A DNA stretch of 13,859 nt, taken from NCBI GenBank assembly GCA_945867185.1, contig CAMBHM010000014.1, positions 1 through 13,859 of the forward strand, in the 5' to 3' direction. The translations under genes were made by a program, and so were the position numbers. The stretch is from Legionella genomosp. 1 (GTDB taxonomy: Bacteria > Pseudomonadota > Gammaproteobacteria > Legionellales > Legionellaceae). The notes beneath the pieces were generated by a model, which made no database searches, was not told the origin of the DNA, and was given only the letters and a program-made list of their open reading frames with translations. This document shows positions 1 through 8,732 of this stretch, piece by piece; within the stretch, counting starts at the first letter, position 1; each line of letters opens with the position of its first letter.

Positions 1-2430
1 GTATTTTTTTAATCGTGGCTGCAAGTCATCCGAAACATTTTTTAGTAGTAATGGTACTTTTTTCGCAGGGCTAATGGATAAGTCACTGCGAAGGGTGCGC
101 AGGGCCTGGACCACTTTTTTTAACCACTCAATCTCTTCTTCTATAGGCGTATTGAACAGGGCTTCGTCTACTTGGGGGTAAGCAGAAAGCATGAGTGTTT
201 CTCTGTTTTCAGTGAGGCCGTTCACAGTACGCTGCCATATTTCTTCTGTGATAAAAGGAATCAAGGGATGTAGGAGTTTTAGTATTTGTTCTAGTACTTG
301 CGTGAGGGTGTGATGTGTGCCCCGTTTCATGGCAGCGAGGGCATCGGGATCATATAGAACTTGTTTTGATAACTCTAAATACCAATCACAGTACTCATGC
401 CAAACAAAATCGTGGAGAGTATTGGCCAACAGATCAAAACGATAGGTGGTCATGTGTTGATGACAATTGGCTATTGTGCGTTGCAATAGAGATACAATCC
501 AAAGATCAGCAGGACTATACTGAAAGGCCCCGTCACCGAAGTCACTGGTTTCCTCATGGGTACTTTGCATGACAAAGCGGGCGGCATTCCATAGTTTATT
601 ACAAAAATTTCGATAGCCCTCGACACGGCCCATATCAAAACGAACCGTACGGGCATTGGAAGCGAGCGAACAAAAGGTAAAGCGTAAGGCATCCGTTCCA
701 AAGGCAGCTATGCCTTCTGGGAATTGTTTTCGTGTGGCTTTTGTCACGGCAGTGCGAACGGATTGGAGCATCAAATTGCTGGTGCGTTTTTCAATCAATG
801 CCTCTAAAGTAATGCCATCAATAATATCAATGGGATCAAGTACATTTCCTTTTGATTTTGACATTTTTTTGCCATCACTATCACTCACCAATCCAGTGAT
901 GACAACGTCTTTAAAAGGTACTTTTCCTGTGAATTTTAATCCCATCATGATCATGCGAGCGACCCAAAAGAAAATGATGTCAAATCCAGTAAAGAGGACG
1001 GAGGTTGGGTAGAATTCTTCAAATTCAGGGGTTCGCTCGGGCCATCCTAAGGTTGAAAAGGGCCAAAGTGCTGATGAAAACCACGTGTCGAGTACATCTT
1101 CATCTTGTCTAAGAGGCAACTCTTTGTCGAGTTTATATTTAAATCGGACATCATTTTCGCTGTATCCGACAAAAACATGCCCTTGATTATCATACCAAGC
1201 AGGGATCCGATGCCCCCACCAGAGTTGTCGACTGATACACCAGTCTTCAATATTCTCCATCCATTGAAAATAAGTGTTGCTCCAATTGTCAGGAATAAAT
1301 CGAATTTTACCTTGTTTGACTGCATCGATGGCGGGTTTCGCCAAGGGTTTGGTTTTAACATACCATTGGTCAGTCAATAATGGCTCAATGATCACATTGG
1401 ATTTTTCGCCACGAGGAATTTTCAAGGGGTGGGGATCAACTTTAACCAGTAATCCCGCTTTATCTAAATCTTCAACGATACGTTCTCGCGCGACGAATCG
1501 ATCCATGCCTTGATAGGCCAGCGGTGCATTTTTATTGATCGTGGCTTTTTTAGTAAAAATAGTGAGCTCTGGCAACTGATGCCGCAACCCTACAGCATGG
1601 TCATTGAAATCATGCGCGGGGGTAATTTTAACACAACCGCTTCCAAATTCAGGCAACACGTATTCATCGGCAATGATGGGAATAGTGCGATCACAAAGGG
1701 GGAGTTGAACGGATTGACCAATGAGATGTTGATATCTTGGATCATCGGGGTGGACAGCTACAGCTGCATCTCCTAACAGGGTCTCTGGTCTTGTCGTTGC
1801 AACAATGAGCTCGCCTTTACCCTGAGCGAGGGGATAGCGAATATGCCAGAGAAATCCTGCTTCTTCTTCAGAGATGACTTCTAAATCAGAGAGGGCGGTT
1901 CCGAGTTTTGGATCCCAGTTGACCAAGCGCGATCCTCTGTAAATCAGACCTTCCTCGAATAGTTGTATAAATACTTTTTGTACCGCTGCAGAGAGACCTT
2001 CATCCATTGTGAAGCGTTCACGAGACCAATCTGGGGAAGATCCAATACGGCGCATTTGGCGGGTAATGTCCGATCCTGAGGCTTCTTTCCAAGCCCAGAC
2101 ATGTTCCAAAAATACGTCGCGTGACATGTCTTTCCGTGATAGCCCCCGTTCAGCCAGTTGGCCTTCAACCACAAGTTGGGTAGAAATGCCTGCATGATCA
2201 GTTCCTGGTTGCCATAAGGTTTTATCGCCCATCATACGATGATAACGGACGGTCGCATCCATTAGGGTATTTTGGAAACCATGCCCCATGTGTAGGCACC
2301 CTGTGACATTGGGGGGGGGGAGCATGACACAGAAGGGATCACCTCCACCGTGTGGCTTGAAATATCCTTGGCTTTCCCAGAGGCGATAGCATGCTTGTTC
2401 AATGGTTTCTGGGGAGTATGTTTTATCCAT
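1..2430 (-). CDS. valS: Valine--tRNA ligase, C-terminus beyond window
   Basis: Class I aminoacyl-tRNA synthetase that charges tRNA-Val in the cytoplasm. From ATG 2430 the frame is open for 810 codons to the left edge; E. coli ValRS has 951, so the C-terminal coiled-coil tRNA-binding arm lies outside. The N-terminus shows [12 protein letters not shown] followed by the HIGH-type motif HMGH (residues 47-50), then GTDHAGIST. The segment [14 protein letters not shown] lies near residue 340, in the region of the editing domain. The KMSKS motif is at residues 522-526, within [12 protein letters not shown]. The frame was checked at residues 1-130, 331-350, 511-530 and 791-810 and is consistent, so the gene looks intact as far as seen. 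The start is preceded by only a weak AGGT. Codons 37-40 (Leu-Pro-Pro-Pro) create a run of ten C on the coding strand. It lies 58 bases after the apyrase stop and has its own likely promoter. Confidence 0.97.
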   Translation of the reverse strand, partial: MDKTYSPETIEQACYRLWESQGYFKPHGGGDPFCVMLPPPNVTGCLHMGHGFQNTLMDATVRYHRMMGDKTLWQPGTDHAGISTQLVVEGQLAERGLSRKDMSRDVFLEHVWAWKEASGSDITRQMRRIGSSPDWSRERFTMDEGLSAAVQKVFIQLFEEGLIYRGSRLVNWDPKLGTALSDLEVISEEEAGFLWHIRYPLAQGKGELIVATTRPETLLGDAAVAVHPDDPRYQHLIGQSVQLPLCDRTIPIIADEYVLPEFGSGCVKITPAHDFNDHAVGLRHQLPELTIFTKKATINKNAPLAYQGMDRFVARERIVEDLDKAGLLVKVDPHPLKIPRGEKSNVIIEPLLTDQWYVKTKPLAKPAIDAVKQGKIRFIPDNWSNTYFQWMENIEDWCISRQLWWGHRIPAWYDNQGHVFVGYSENDVRFKYKLDKELPLRQDEDVLDTWFSSALWPFSTLGWPERTPEFEEFYPTSVLFTGFDIIFFWVARMIMMGLKFTGKVPFKDVVITGLVSDSDGKKMSKSKGNVLDPIDIIDGITLEALIEKRTSNLMLQSVRTAVTKATRKQFPEGIAAFGTDALRFTFCSLASNARTVRFDMGRVEGYRNFCNKLWNAARFVMQSTHEETSDFGDGAFQYSPADLWIVSLLQRTIANCHQHMTTYRFDLLANTLHDFVWHEYCDWYLELSKQVLYDPDALAAMKRGTHHTLTQVLEQILKLLHPLIPFITEEIWQRTVNGLTENRETLMLSAYPQVDEALFNTPIEEEIEWLKKVVQALRTLRSDLSISPAKKVPLLLKNVSDDLQPRLKKY

Positions 2431-2476
2431 GAGGTAACCTGTGTCGTTGTTCAGAGTTTTACGATTGTGGGCGCGA

Positions 2477-2485
2477 AGTATAACA
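2477..2485 (-). promoter_or_regulatory. Extended -10 promoter for valS
   Basis: In the 58-base gap between the apyrase stop and the valS ATG, the minus strand reads TGTTATACT: a TG-n extension followed by a 5/6 match to TATAAT. No good -35 lies 16-18 bases upstream, which is acceptable for an extended -10 promoter. Transcription would start near 2470, giving a leader of about 40 bases. This suggests that valS can be expressed independently of the apyrase operon. Seen by eye only. Confidence 0.45.
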
Positions 2486-2488
2486 TAC

Positions 2489-3631
2489 TCATTGCGTCAG
2501 GCTATATAACAAAGCCCCTAAGGTCCAATCAATGCCAGTATGGTTTATTTCGTTCATCACTTGAAGTTGTGAGTGTTGTAATTGGTAGGTGTTATAGAGC
2601 AGATCATCGAAATACACTCCATTGGCGCATTCATTCGCAAGGAAAACAGGGGGAACATGTGGGTAGTTGTGTTGCATCTCATCCCATGTTTCATAGCAAA
2701 TCGCATGAATTTGAGATTGGAGTGCTGCTTGGGTTGGGGTATCTAGAATGCTAAAAAATTGATAGTTAAAATAAATTCCAGAATAGGCAATAAATGATGT
2801 GCCTGTAGTGGGGATCAGCTGCTCAGCAACTTGGTAACTTTGAATCACGGAGGTGAATGTGTCAGAACAGAGAGGAAAGTCAAAATTGCCAATGTTTGAA
2901 CCATAGGGATAGCCTGCTGGATAACAACTGGGAGAGGCGGGATAAGTATTCATGGTGATTCTCGCTTGATCTTGTCCCAATCCAAGGAAGCTGATGCTAA
3001 ATACTCGATAGGTGGTGTGATTCAGCGTAAGGAGTAGCTCCTGATTGGGTTTACTGGTATCCGTGGTAGCAAAAGCGATTTGTGTGGAAGCACCACCCAT
3101 ATCAATACTTCCTTTGGTCGAAGAAGCAGTCTGCACAAAATTATTTAATAGATAATTGATATCTAGCCAACCATAGATCCCCTCCATCGTGCCGGTGATG
3201 GTTCGCACGTCTTGATCCTGCAATAAGAAAATATCGGCATAGTACTTGCGAATATATTGTCTGACACTCGCATAAATGGCTGCTTGTTGCTCGGTGGTTA
3301 ATAATCGCATGCCTGCAGTACCCAGCACGCTGATGGGGACTCGCGAGGAGGGTACTTGCCTTAAATAAGCCGCTGATGCTTGTAAAATAGGCTCTAAAGA
3401 TTGTCCGGCAGCAGCAGGATTATTGGCATAAGAAGATAATCCTGGATGGGTGTTTTGATTGAATTTATCTTTAATAACGGGGATTGGGATCATAGGCAGG
3501 CTCATGCCAAAGGCAAAGACATGTGCTCTCGACCCAGAGCTTCCTGCATCGATGATCACGCTATATTGCAGGCCTGCGGCATACAGTGGGAGGTAACAAC
3601 ATAGAAATAAGACCGTGAGTATTCGTTTCAT
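2489..3631 (-). CDS. Secreted GDA1/CD39-family apyrase (NTPDase)
   Basis: Predicted ecto-nucleoside triphosphate diphosphohydrolase, 380 residues, hydrolysing NTPs and NDPs to NMPs with a divalent cation. Residues 1-18 form a signal peptide (MKR, a hydrophobic stretch, then LYA), so it should reach the periplasm or be secreted. All apyrase conserved regions are visible: ACR1 DAGSSGSR (28-35), ACR2 GTAGMRLL (104-111), ACR3 GTMEGIYGW (147-155) with the catalytic glutamate E150, ACR4 DMGGAST (177-183), and the C-terminal DWTLGALLY (368-376). Cysteines 236/255 and 312/335 could form disulfides. The family is mainly eukaryotic; the known bacterial example is the Legionella pneumophila enzyme Lpg1905, of similar length and implicated in intracellular growth. 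AAGGA overlaps the stop of the upstream OMP gene, 9 bases away, so the two are an operon. The family call is firm; secretion and a host role are inference. Confidence 0.93.
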   Translation of the reverse strand: MKRILTVLFLCCYLPLYAAGLQYSVIIDAGSSGSRAHVFAFGMSLPMIPIPVIKDKFNQNTHPGLSSYANNPAAAGQSLEPILQASAAYLRQVPSSRVPISVLGTAGMRLLTTEQQAAIYASVRQYIRKYYADIFLLQDQDVRTITGTMEGIYGWLDINYLLNNFVQTASSTKGSIDMGGASTQIAFATTDTSKPNQELLLTLNHTTYRVFSISFLGLGQDQARITMNTYPASPSCYPAGYPYGSNIGNFDFPLCSDTFTSVIQSYQVAEQLIPTTGTSFIAYSGIYFNYQFFSILDTPTQAALQSQIHAICYETWDEMQHNYPHVPPVFLANECANGVYFDDLLYNTYQLQHSQLQVMNEINHTGIDWTLGALLYSLTQ

Positions 3632-3640
3632 GAGTTGTCC

Positions 3641-4327
3641 TTAAAAATGATAGGCTGCGCCTATCATGAGCGCTTCTACTGAGGTAAGTTGCACCAGAGC
3701 GGCTTGATTGACCACCGTGTCTGCAAGCGGATCTGCACGTCCTGCAAACAAGTAGTGATAGCTGAGGTTGAGATCCAGGTGTTCATTGATCAGGTATCCA
3801 AGGCCGACTGCGATCGCAGGCCTGAGTTGACTCACTGATTTGTGGCCTATAAACAGGGTGTTGAGTGCGGCTGATCGTCCATTGTAAGTTTGTGTTAGAT
3901 AGGTTACGCCTGCTTTTGTGAAGAGATAAAGGGTGTGAGATCCTTTTGAATGGAGAGTGAGTCTTAGTATGCCCAGAAGATCGACGGCTTGGCTTTGATA
4001 GGTTTGTACGCCACTGGCTTCTATAGGTAGAAATGAAAAAGAGTATGTGTTCTTCGGGTAGCCCAAATAGCCCAGCTCCACCCCATAATTGAGTTGGTTC
4101 TGAAGGAATAAATAGCCTGCTGAGAATCGATAGGCCAATCCATTTTGTCGTCTGACTTGGTCATAGGGTTCAAGATTTTGAGGATAGTGGAGGGTAAGAA
4201 GACCGCCGCCACCGCCTTGTACTTGCAGATAAGAGCCCCGTGCGCCATAGTGATTATTTGCAGAAAAGAGGGGCGCACTGATGAGGATGAGCCAAAAAAA
4301 AACGAGGAGGGATGGGGGGTGTTTCAT
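3641..4327 (-). CDS. Outer-membrane beta-barrel protein, OmpA-like size
   Basis: A 228-residue predicted outer-membrane protein of unknown function. It begins with a signal peptide (MKHPP, a hydrophobic core, likely cleavage after LFSA at residue 23). The mature part has a Gly-rich turn (QGGGGG) and repeated alternating polar/hydrophobic stretches with many Tyr and Leu, such as FGVELGYLGY-like and LDLNLSYHYLF segments. It ends in AAYHF, the terminal Phe recognised by the BAM complex. Length fits an eight-stranded barrel. A TTG four codons upstream (4339) could also start translation, but the ATG at 4327 gives the cleaner signal peptide; neither has a clear Shine-Dalgarno site. It is the first gene of an operon with the apyrase. 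A run of nine T on the coding strand (4294-4302) lies in the signal-peptide codons. No specific family was recognised; a porin, adhesin or surface protein are all possible. Confidence 0.75.
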   Translation of the reverse strand: MKHPPSLLVFFWLILISAPLFSANNHYGARGSYLQVQGGGGGLLTLHYPQNLEPYDQVRRQNGLAYRFSAGYLFLQNQLNYGVELGYLGYPKNTYSFSFLPIEASGVQTYQSQAVDLLGILRLTLHSKGSHTLYLFTKAGVTYLTQTYNGRSAALNTLFIGHKSVSQLRPAIAVGLGYLINEHLDLNLSYHYLFAGRADPLADTVVNQAALVQLTSVEALMIGAAYHF

Positions 4328-4405
4328 GTGTAGAGTCAAGCGAATTAAACATAGAATATGGTAGCATCATTCGATATAGTAGTCTTGTTTTCTAATCTAT
4401 TTTAG
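4328..4405. promoter_or_regulatory. Divergent intergenic promoter region
   Basis: This 78-base gap separates the leftward OMP/apyrase operon from the rightward glycan cassette, so both promoters must lie here or inside the flanking genes. On the plus strand TATAGT (4375-4380) is a 5/6 match to TATAAT, about 25 bases before the GTG of the UbiA-family gene, but with no convincing -35. On the minus strand TATTCT (4358-4353) is a possible -10 for the OMP gene, about 25 bases before its ATG. Both calls are weak. Confidence 0.35.
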
Positions 4406-5269
4406 GTGCGATCTCTGTTGTTTAAAAAAATAAGTTATCTTCTAAGACTCTCGCATTGGAGTAAAGCTTGCTTTGTTTTGCTGGGGGTTCTGTATGCAGG
4501 GAAGTCTGAGTATTGGCTATCAGCCTTGGGAGCGGCCTTTGCCTTTTGTTTGGTCGCGAGCGCAGTGTATATTTATAATGATTTACAGGATCTTGAAGAG
4601 GACAGGGCGCATCCCATTAAGTCACAACGCCCATTGGCTGAGGGGTCCGTTTCTCCTATTGTTGCGAAGAGGGTGCTTTGGGTATGTTTGGGGGCAGGGA
4701 TACTCCAAGGTGTTTTTATGTCGTGGGTGCTGTTACTGATACTTTCTATCTATCTACTGATTAATTTATTTTATAATCATGGCGTTCGATGCGTGCCTTT
4801 ATTGGATGTGATTTGTATTGCCAGTGGGTTTTTATTACGGGTGTTAGCAGGTACCGTTGGGATTGGATTACCGATTTCTTGGTGGCTCTGCGTTGCGGCT
4901 ACTTTATTGAGTCTTTTTATTGCATTGTGTAAACGGCGGCTTGAAATGACAATGAAGCAGACTATTCGTACGGTACTGCATAGGTATTCTCCGCAGATCT
5001 TGGACAGATTAATTGTAGTGGTGGCTAGTGGTTGTTTTATAACTTATCTGTTGTACACGATATATGCGCGCTCGGAGCGGGCCTTTTTTTTAGGGACTTT
5101 GCCGTTTGCGGCGTTGGGACTATGGCGTTTCGCTGTACTCAGTTTAGAGCAGGACCCATCAACCAAGCCGCACAATGATGATCCGATTGCACTGTTTTTG
5201 AGTGACGCACTGTCTCGTATTAATGGTCTTTTTTTTATTGTGTTCACTTTGATGGCTGTGATGCAATGA
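4406..5269 (+). CDS. UbiA-family polyprenyl-phosphate phosphoribosyltransferase-like protein
   Basis: Integral membrane prenyltransferase-fold protein, 287 residues, resembling decaprenyl-phosphate phosphoribosyltransferase (DPPR synthase). That enzyme puts 5-phosphoribose from PRPP onto a polyprenyl phosphate, the first step to lipid-linked arabinofuranose or ribofuranose. The first Asp-rich motif is NDLQDLEEDRAHPIKSQRP (residues 58-76). The second region has LLDVICIASGFLLRVLAG (132-149) followed by SWW, KRRLEM (176-181) and YSPQILD (194-200). This arrangement is typical of the DPPR subgroup rather than of ubiquinone or heme O enzymes. About eight membrane segments are apparent. The GTG start at 4406 is the only sensible start before the first helix but lacks a clear Shine-Dalgarno site. 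The stop overlaps the next gene's ATG (ATGA), indicating translational coupling with the GT-C transferase. No dprE1/dprE2 epimerase genes are in the window, so the final sugar (ribose or arabinose) is unknown. Confidence 0.85.
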   Translation: MRSLLFKKISYLLRLSHWSKACFVLLGVLYAGKSEYWLSALGAAFAFCLVASAVYIYNDLQDLEEDRAHPIKSQRPLAEGSVSPIVAKRVLWVCLGAGILQGVFMSWVLLLILSIYLLINLFYNHGVRCVPLLDVICIASGFLLRVLAGTVGIGLPISWWLCVAATLLSLFIALCKRRLEMTMKQTIRTVLHRYSPQILDRLIVVVASGCFITYLLYTIYARSERAFFLGTLPFAALGLWRFAVLSLEQDPSTKPHNDDPIALFLSDALSRINGLFFIVFTLMAVMQ

Positions 5270-6759
5270 TCCTTCAACGGTATTTTTTTATGGGCGTTTT
5301 AGCCCTTATTTTTTATTATTTATTTGTTTTGCAAGTTCAAGCGATTTGGCCGTTCACCATTGATGATATGTACATCCCGCTTCGATACGCCAAACATTGG
5401 GCAGCCCACCAAGGGATCGTCTGGAATATTGGGGAGCCCCCTGTAGAAGGGTATTCTAATTTTTTGTTTGTGATCAGTGCACGTTGGGCACTCTTCTGGC
5501 ATTTGGATCCGGTTGTGATATTAAAAAGCCTTGGGGGTGTTGGTTTATTGGGTACTTGTGTAGGAGTGTATTTATTAGCCCGCACTTGGTTTTTACCACG
5601 AGTGGCTTTGATTCCTTGTATATGGTTATTGGCTTATAAGGGTCAAATCATTTGGAGTGTAAGCGGGTTAGAAACTACGATCTATGAGGCGGTGATTTGT
5701 TTCACGGTTTTTTTTATTTTTAAAGGGCTTGGGTATACGCTTTCTCCTTTGGAAAAAGGAGTGGATAGGCCCTGGTATTATGTTTATGCAGGGATTGGGT
5801 TATCTTTCGCCGGGATCATTCGACCGGAAGCGCCGGCGCTGGCATTATTATTTATTTTTCTGTTAATGAATCAACGAAAGGCATGGGTATTGATAGTGAC
5901 AGTATTGGTGTGCTTTGCACCCTACTTTCTTTGGCGCTGGCATTATTTCGGTCGTTTTTTACCCAATTCCGTCTATTGCAAGGGCTTTGAAGAGTGGTTA
6001 TCCAATCCCCTGGACAAAGCGTATTGTCAACTCATTTGGCCTTTTGCACTACTGTCTTTATGGGCATTTCGAGACAATCGAGATCGTCGTTTCTATTTGT
6101 TACTCTTACCCAGTGTCGTGTATTTGTTCTTGTTGATGGGCGCATCCCCCTTGGTTGCGTTTGAGAATCGATTGTTTTTGCCTGCATTTGTATTGATGTT
6201 GCCGCTCGCTCTAAAAGGTCTGGATGGGTTGTTAGGATCGTTTAAAAGTGATGTTACGATATATATTGGATCGGCGATGATTCTTTTTTTATGTATCCCT
6301 ACCTTGAGTTTGTCTCAATATCGTTATTTTACAGTGGCACCCTTGGCTGGGGAGAGAGTACGCGCTCAAGTTCTCTCATGGTTGTCGCATCATGGATCTT
6401 CCTCTTGGCGAGTGGTGTTAGCAGACAGTGGTTTTATCCCTTATCATAGCAACCTTCAGTTTATTGATTCTTATTGTTTGAATAATGCGCGCATGGGCGA
6501 GCAGCCGTCTGCAAAACGAGCTCAATTCGTGTGTGAGGACGCCTTACAACAAGGGGCTTCCGTGATCATTTTAACGGCAGAGCGAGCGGAAGGAATCCTG
6601 ACTTATACACCGGCAGATGTTTGTTTTTTAGAAAAATTAGCAGGTAATTCGGGGTATTGTCGAATCGCAGTTTTTAAAACTGGCGATATGCAATCAGGGT
6701 ATCAGTACGAAATTTTTAGCAAATCAAAGAAAAGCTGTAGTAAGATGCAGCAAGGATGA
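5266..6759 (+). CDS. GT-C membrane glycosyltransferase, AftB/TfpW-like
   Basis: A 497-residue polytopic membrane protein resembling GT-C transferases that use polyprenyl-phosphate sugars on the periplasmic side. After the first helix comes the acidic loop motif IDDMYIPLRYA (residues 32-42, D33/D34 as the likely metal or catalytic pair), then GIVWNIGEPPVEGYSNFL (50-67), SGLETTIYEA (133-142) and RPEAPALALL (186-195). This order is characteristic, from memory, of arabinofuranosyltransferase-type proteins such as mycobacterial AftB and the Pseudomonas pilin transferase TfpW. Around ten hydrophobic segments precede a soluble C-terminal part of about 120 residues containing four cysteines. It overlaps the UbiA-family gene by 4 bases; that gene would supply its lipid-linked pentose donor. 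The acceptor (LPS, pilin or another glycan) cannot be read from the sequence. A less specific ArnT/PMT-like function is possible. Confidence 0.8.
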   Translation: MILQRYFFMGVLALIFYYLFVLQVQAIWPFTIDDMYIPLRYAKHWAAHQGIVWNIGEPPVEGYSNFLFVISARWALFWHLDPVVILKSLGGVGLLGTCVGVYLLARTWFLPRVALIPCIWLLAYKGQIIWSVSGLETTIYEAVICFTVFFIFKGLGYTLSPLEKGVDRPWYYVYAGIGLSFAGIIRPEAPALALLFIFLLMNQRKAWVLIVTVLVCFAPYFLWRWHYFGRFLPNSVYCKGFEEWLSNPLDKAYCQLIWPFALLSLWAFRDNRDRRFYLLLLPSVVYLFLLMGASPLVAFENRLFLPAFVLMLPLALKGLDGLLGSFKSDVTIYIGSAMILFLCIPTLSLSQYRYFTVAPLAGERVRAQVLSWLSHHGSSSWRVVLADSGFIPYHSNLQFIDSYCLNNARMGEQPSAKRAQFVCEDALQQGASVIILTAERAEGILTYTPADVCFLEKLAGNSGYCRIAVFKTGDMQSGYQYEIFSKSKKSCSKMQQG

Positions 6760-6768
6760 TCTCAATAG

Positions 6769-8646
6769 ATGTTGATTCAGATGGATAAAACGACCTTCTC
6801 ATTACAAAAATTTCGCTCAAAGTGGCCGGTGCTTAGTTTTGATGCGCTTGCTATTCCAATAGCGTGGTTTCTTGCCTTTCTGTTACATCACACCGTGTAT
6901 TCTTTTCTAAGTTATGTGCTCACGTCGTATTCATTATTTGCCTTAGCGATACTCATGATTGTACAGTTGGGTTGTTACTATTACTTTAAAGTGTATCGGG
7001 GGTTGTGGCGGTTTTCTTCATTGAATGATGTATCACGAATTATTCGTGCCGTTGTATCCGCTACTCTATTGGTCCTACCTATTTTATCGATGACATCCTT
7101 ACTCTCACAACTCCCTTATGCAGTCTTTCCACTATATAGCATGTTGCTTATCACTCTATTGTGCGGAGGGCGTCTTTGTTTACGACAATACTGGGATAGT
7201 ACTTATCTTGAGGAAGGGGTTCTGCTACTCCAGCGAGTGTTGATTATTGGAGCAGGATTGGCCGCCGAAGGGTTGATTCGCGACCTAAAACGTACCCCTT
7301 CTTATAGTCTCGTAGGGTTGGTCGACGACAACCCTAGTAAAAGAGGATTAGATGTGCACGGTGTACGTGTACTGGGTAGTATTGAAGATCTGTCAACGTT
7401 GGTAAAATCGTATCAGGTTGATTTAATATTAATAGCTATTCCTTCCGCGCGATCAGTTGCCATGCGGCGCATCGTCAATCACTGTGAACGTATTAAGATA
7501 CCCTGTCGAACGTTGCCGAGTCTTCAGTCCTTGGCCTCTGGGCGTGTGGAGGTCAAAGCGTTGCGTGAAGTGAATATTGAGGATTTATTGGGTCGCGATC
7601 AAGTGGGGATTCAATGGGATAAAATGGCCGAAAACATCCATGGTAAACGGGTGCTGGTTACGGGTGGCGGTGGCTCCATTGGTTCGGAGTTATGTCGTCA
7701 GATCGCAGCGCTACAGCCTCTGAGATTGCTCGTGTTAGATAATAGTGAGTTCAATTTATATAAAATCGAACGGGAGTTGAGGGACTATCCTGGTATTCCT
7801 ATAGAGATTGCGTTGGTCAATATCGTGGATCAAGTGGCCGTACGTGGGGTGTTTGAGGCCTTTCGCCCTCATATCGTGTTTCATGCAGCGGCCTATAAAC
7901 ATGTCCCTTTGCTAGAAGAACAAGTCCGCGTGGGGGTTCAAAACAATGTGCTTGGAACAGCGATCGTGGCAGAGGCGAGTGTCGCAGTAGCGGTTCAAAA
8001 GTTTATTCTTATTTCTACTGACAAAGCCGTGAACCCAACTAATATTATGGGAACAACAAAGCGAGTTGCTGAAATTTATTGTCAAAACCTCAATGAACGG
8101 GTCCGTACACAATTTATTACCGTTCGATTTGGAAATGTATTGGGCTCCATGGGGAGTGTGGTTCCTTTGTTTCAAAGCCAATTGGAGAAAGGGGGTCCCT
8201 TGACAGTGACTCACCCAGAGATGCAACGATATTTTATGACGATTGCTGAAGCGTCGCAATTGATTATACAGGCCATGGTCAATGGGAGTGGGGGCGAAAT
8301 TTTTGTATTGGATATGGGCGAACCTATTAAAATCAGTTATTTAGCGGAGCAAATGATTCGTTTGGCGGGGAAAGAGCCTGGAAAGGATATTTTAATCGAA
8401 TATACAGGCTTACGACCAGGAGAGAAATTATTTGAAGAGTTGTTTCATGCTTCTGAGCAGTTGGTGCAAACTGCGCATGAGAAACTTTATAAAGCAAGAT
8501 TTCGTCAAATGGATTGGGGTGATTTAGTCGAAGCAATGAGACTGATTCATTCAGCTTGCTCAAACAACAAACCTGAGGAGCTTATTAGCTTGTTAAAAAA
8601 CTTGGTTCCTGAATTTAATGCTGTAGTTGATCCTATTCTTGAGTGA
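6769..8646 (+). CDS. Membrane UDP-HexNAc 4,6-dehydratase, WbpM/CapD family
   Basis: A 625-residue nucleotide-sugar dehydratase of the WbpM/PglF/CapD type, which converts UDP-GlcNAc to a 4-keto-6-deoxy intermediate for sugars such as QuiNAc, FucNAc or bacillosamine. The N-terminus has about four membrane helices (roughly 23-135). A first Rossmann-like domain follows, with LIIGAGLAAEG (158-168). The catalytic SDR domain starts with NAD-binding TGGGGSIGSE (298-307), then HAAAYKHVP (372-380), STDKA (416-420) and M427-x3-K431. Met in place of the usual catalytic Tyr is the hallmark of the WbpM-type enzymes. Full length matches that family. ATG 6769 lies 9 bases after the GT-C stop, with AAGGA (6752-6756) as a somewhat distant ribosome site; ATG 6781 is a possible alternative. 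It probably shares the transcript of the preceding two genes, placing the cassette in surface glycan synthesis. The exact product sugar is not determinable. Confidence 0.92.
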   Translation: MLIQMDKTTFSLQKFRSKWPVLSFDALAIPIAWFLAFLLHHTVYSFLSYVLTSYSLFALAILMIVQLGCYYYFKVYRGLWRFSSLNDVSRIIRAVVSATLLVLPILSMTSLLSQLPYAVFPLYSMLLITLLCGGRLCLRQYWDSTYLEEGVLLLQRVLIIGAGLAAEGLIRDLKRTPSYSLVGLVDDNPSKRGLDVHGVRVLGSIEDLSTLVKSYQVDLILIAIPSARSVAMRRIVNHCERIKIPCRTLPSLQSLASGRVEVKALREVNIEDLLGRDQVGIQWDKMAENIHGKRVLVTGGGGSIGSELCRQIAALQPLRLLVLDNSEFNLYKIERELRDYPGIPIEIALVNIVDQVAVRGVFEAFRPHIVFHAAAYKHVPLLEEQVRVGVQNNVLGTAIVAEASVAVAVQKFILISTDKAVNPTNIMGTTKRVAEIYCQNLNERVRTQFITVRFGNVLGSMGSVVPLFQSQLEKGGPLTVTHPEMQRYFMTIAEASQLIIQAMVNGSGGEIFVLDMGEPIKISYLAEQMIRLAGKEPGKDILIEYTGLRPGEKLFEELFHASEQLVQTAHEKLYKARFRQMDWGDLVEAMRLIHSACSNNKPEELISLLKNLVPEFNAVVDPILE

Positions 8647-8670
8647 TCATTGCAATACGCCATCGAAGTC

Positions 8671-8699
8671 TTGATGCGGTTAACCTATTGGCCTACACT
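8671..8699 (+). promoter_or_regulatory. Promoter for entericidin gene, sigma-S-like -10
   Basis: TTGATG (8671-8676) and TACACT (8694-8699) are separated by 17 bases, each a 4/6 match to the sigma-70 hexamers. The -10 is preceded by C, giving CTACACT, which fits the sigma-S preference (KCTAYACT). Escherichia coli ecnB is known to be RpoS-controlled, so this is a plausible stationary-phase promoter. Transcription would start near 8706. It probably drives the entericidin, the two-helix membrane protein and possibly rnhB. Confidence 0.45.
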
Positions 8700-8732
8700 G
8701 GATGAGTCAATCATATAAAAAGGAAGATGAAC

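Noticed and set aside
656..1380. Plus-strand open frames opposite valS
   Set aside because: They are shadows of a conserved aminoacyl-tRNA synthetase whose frame is verified at several motifs.
2350..2754. Plus-strand open frame of 134 codons across the valS start and the apyrase end
   Set aside because: It is antisense to two well-supported genes and their intergenic gap, has no recognisable domain and no ribosome site.
8647..8680. Possible terminator after the dehydratase gene
   Set aside because: Only a short imperfect stem (CATC/GATG) can be drawn and no T-run follows.
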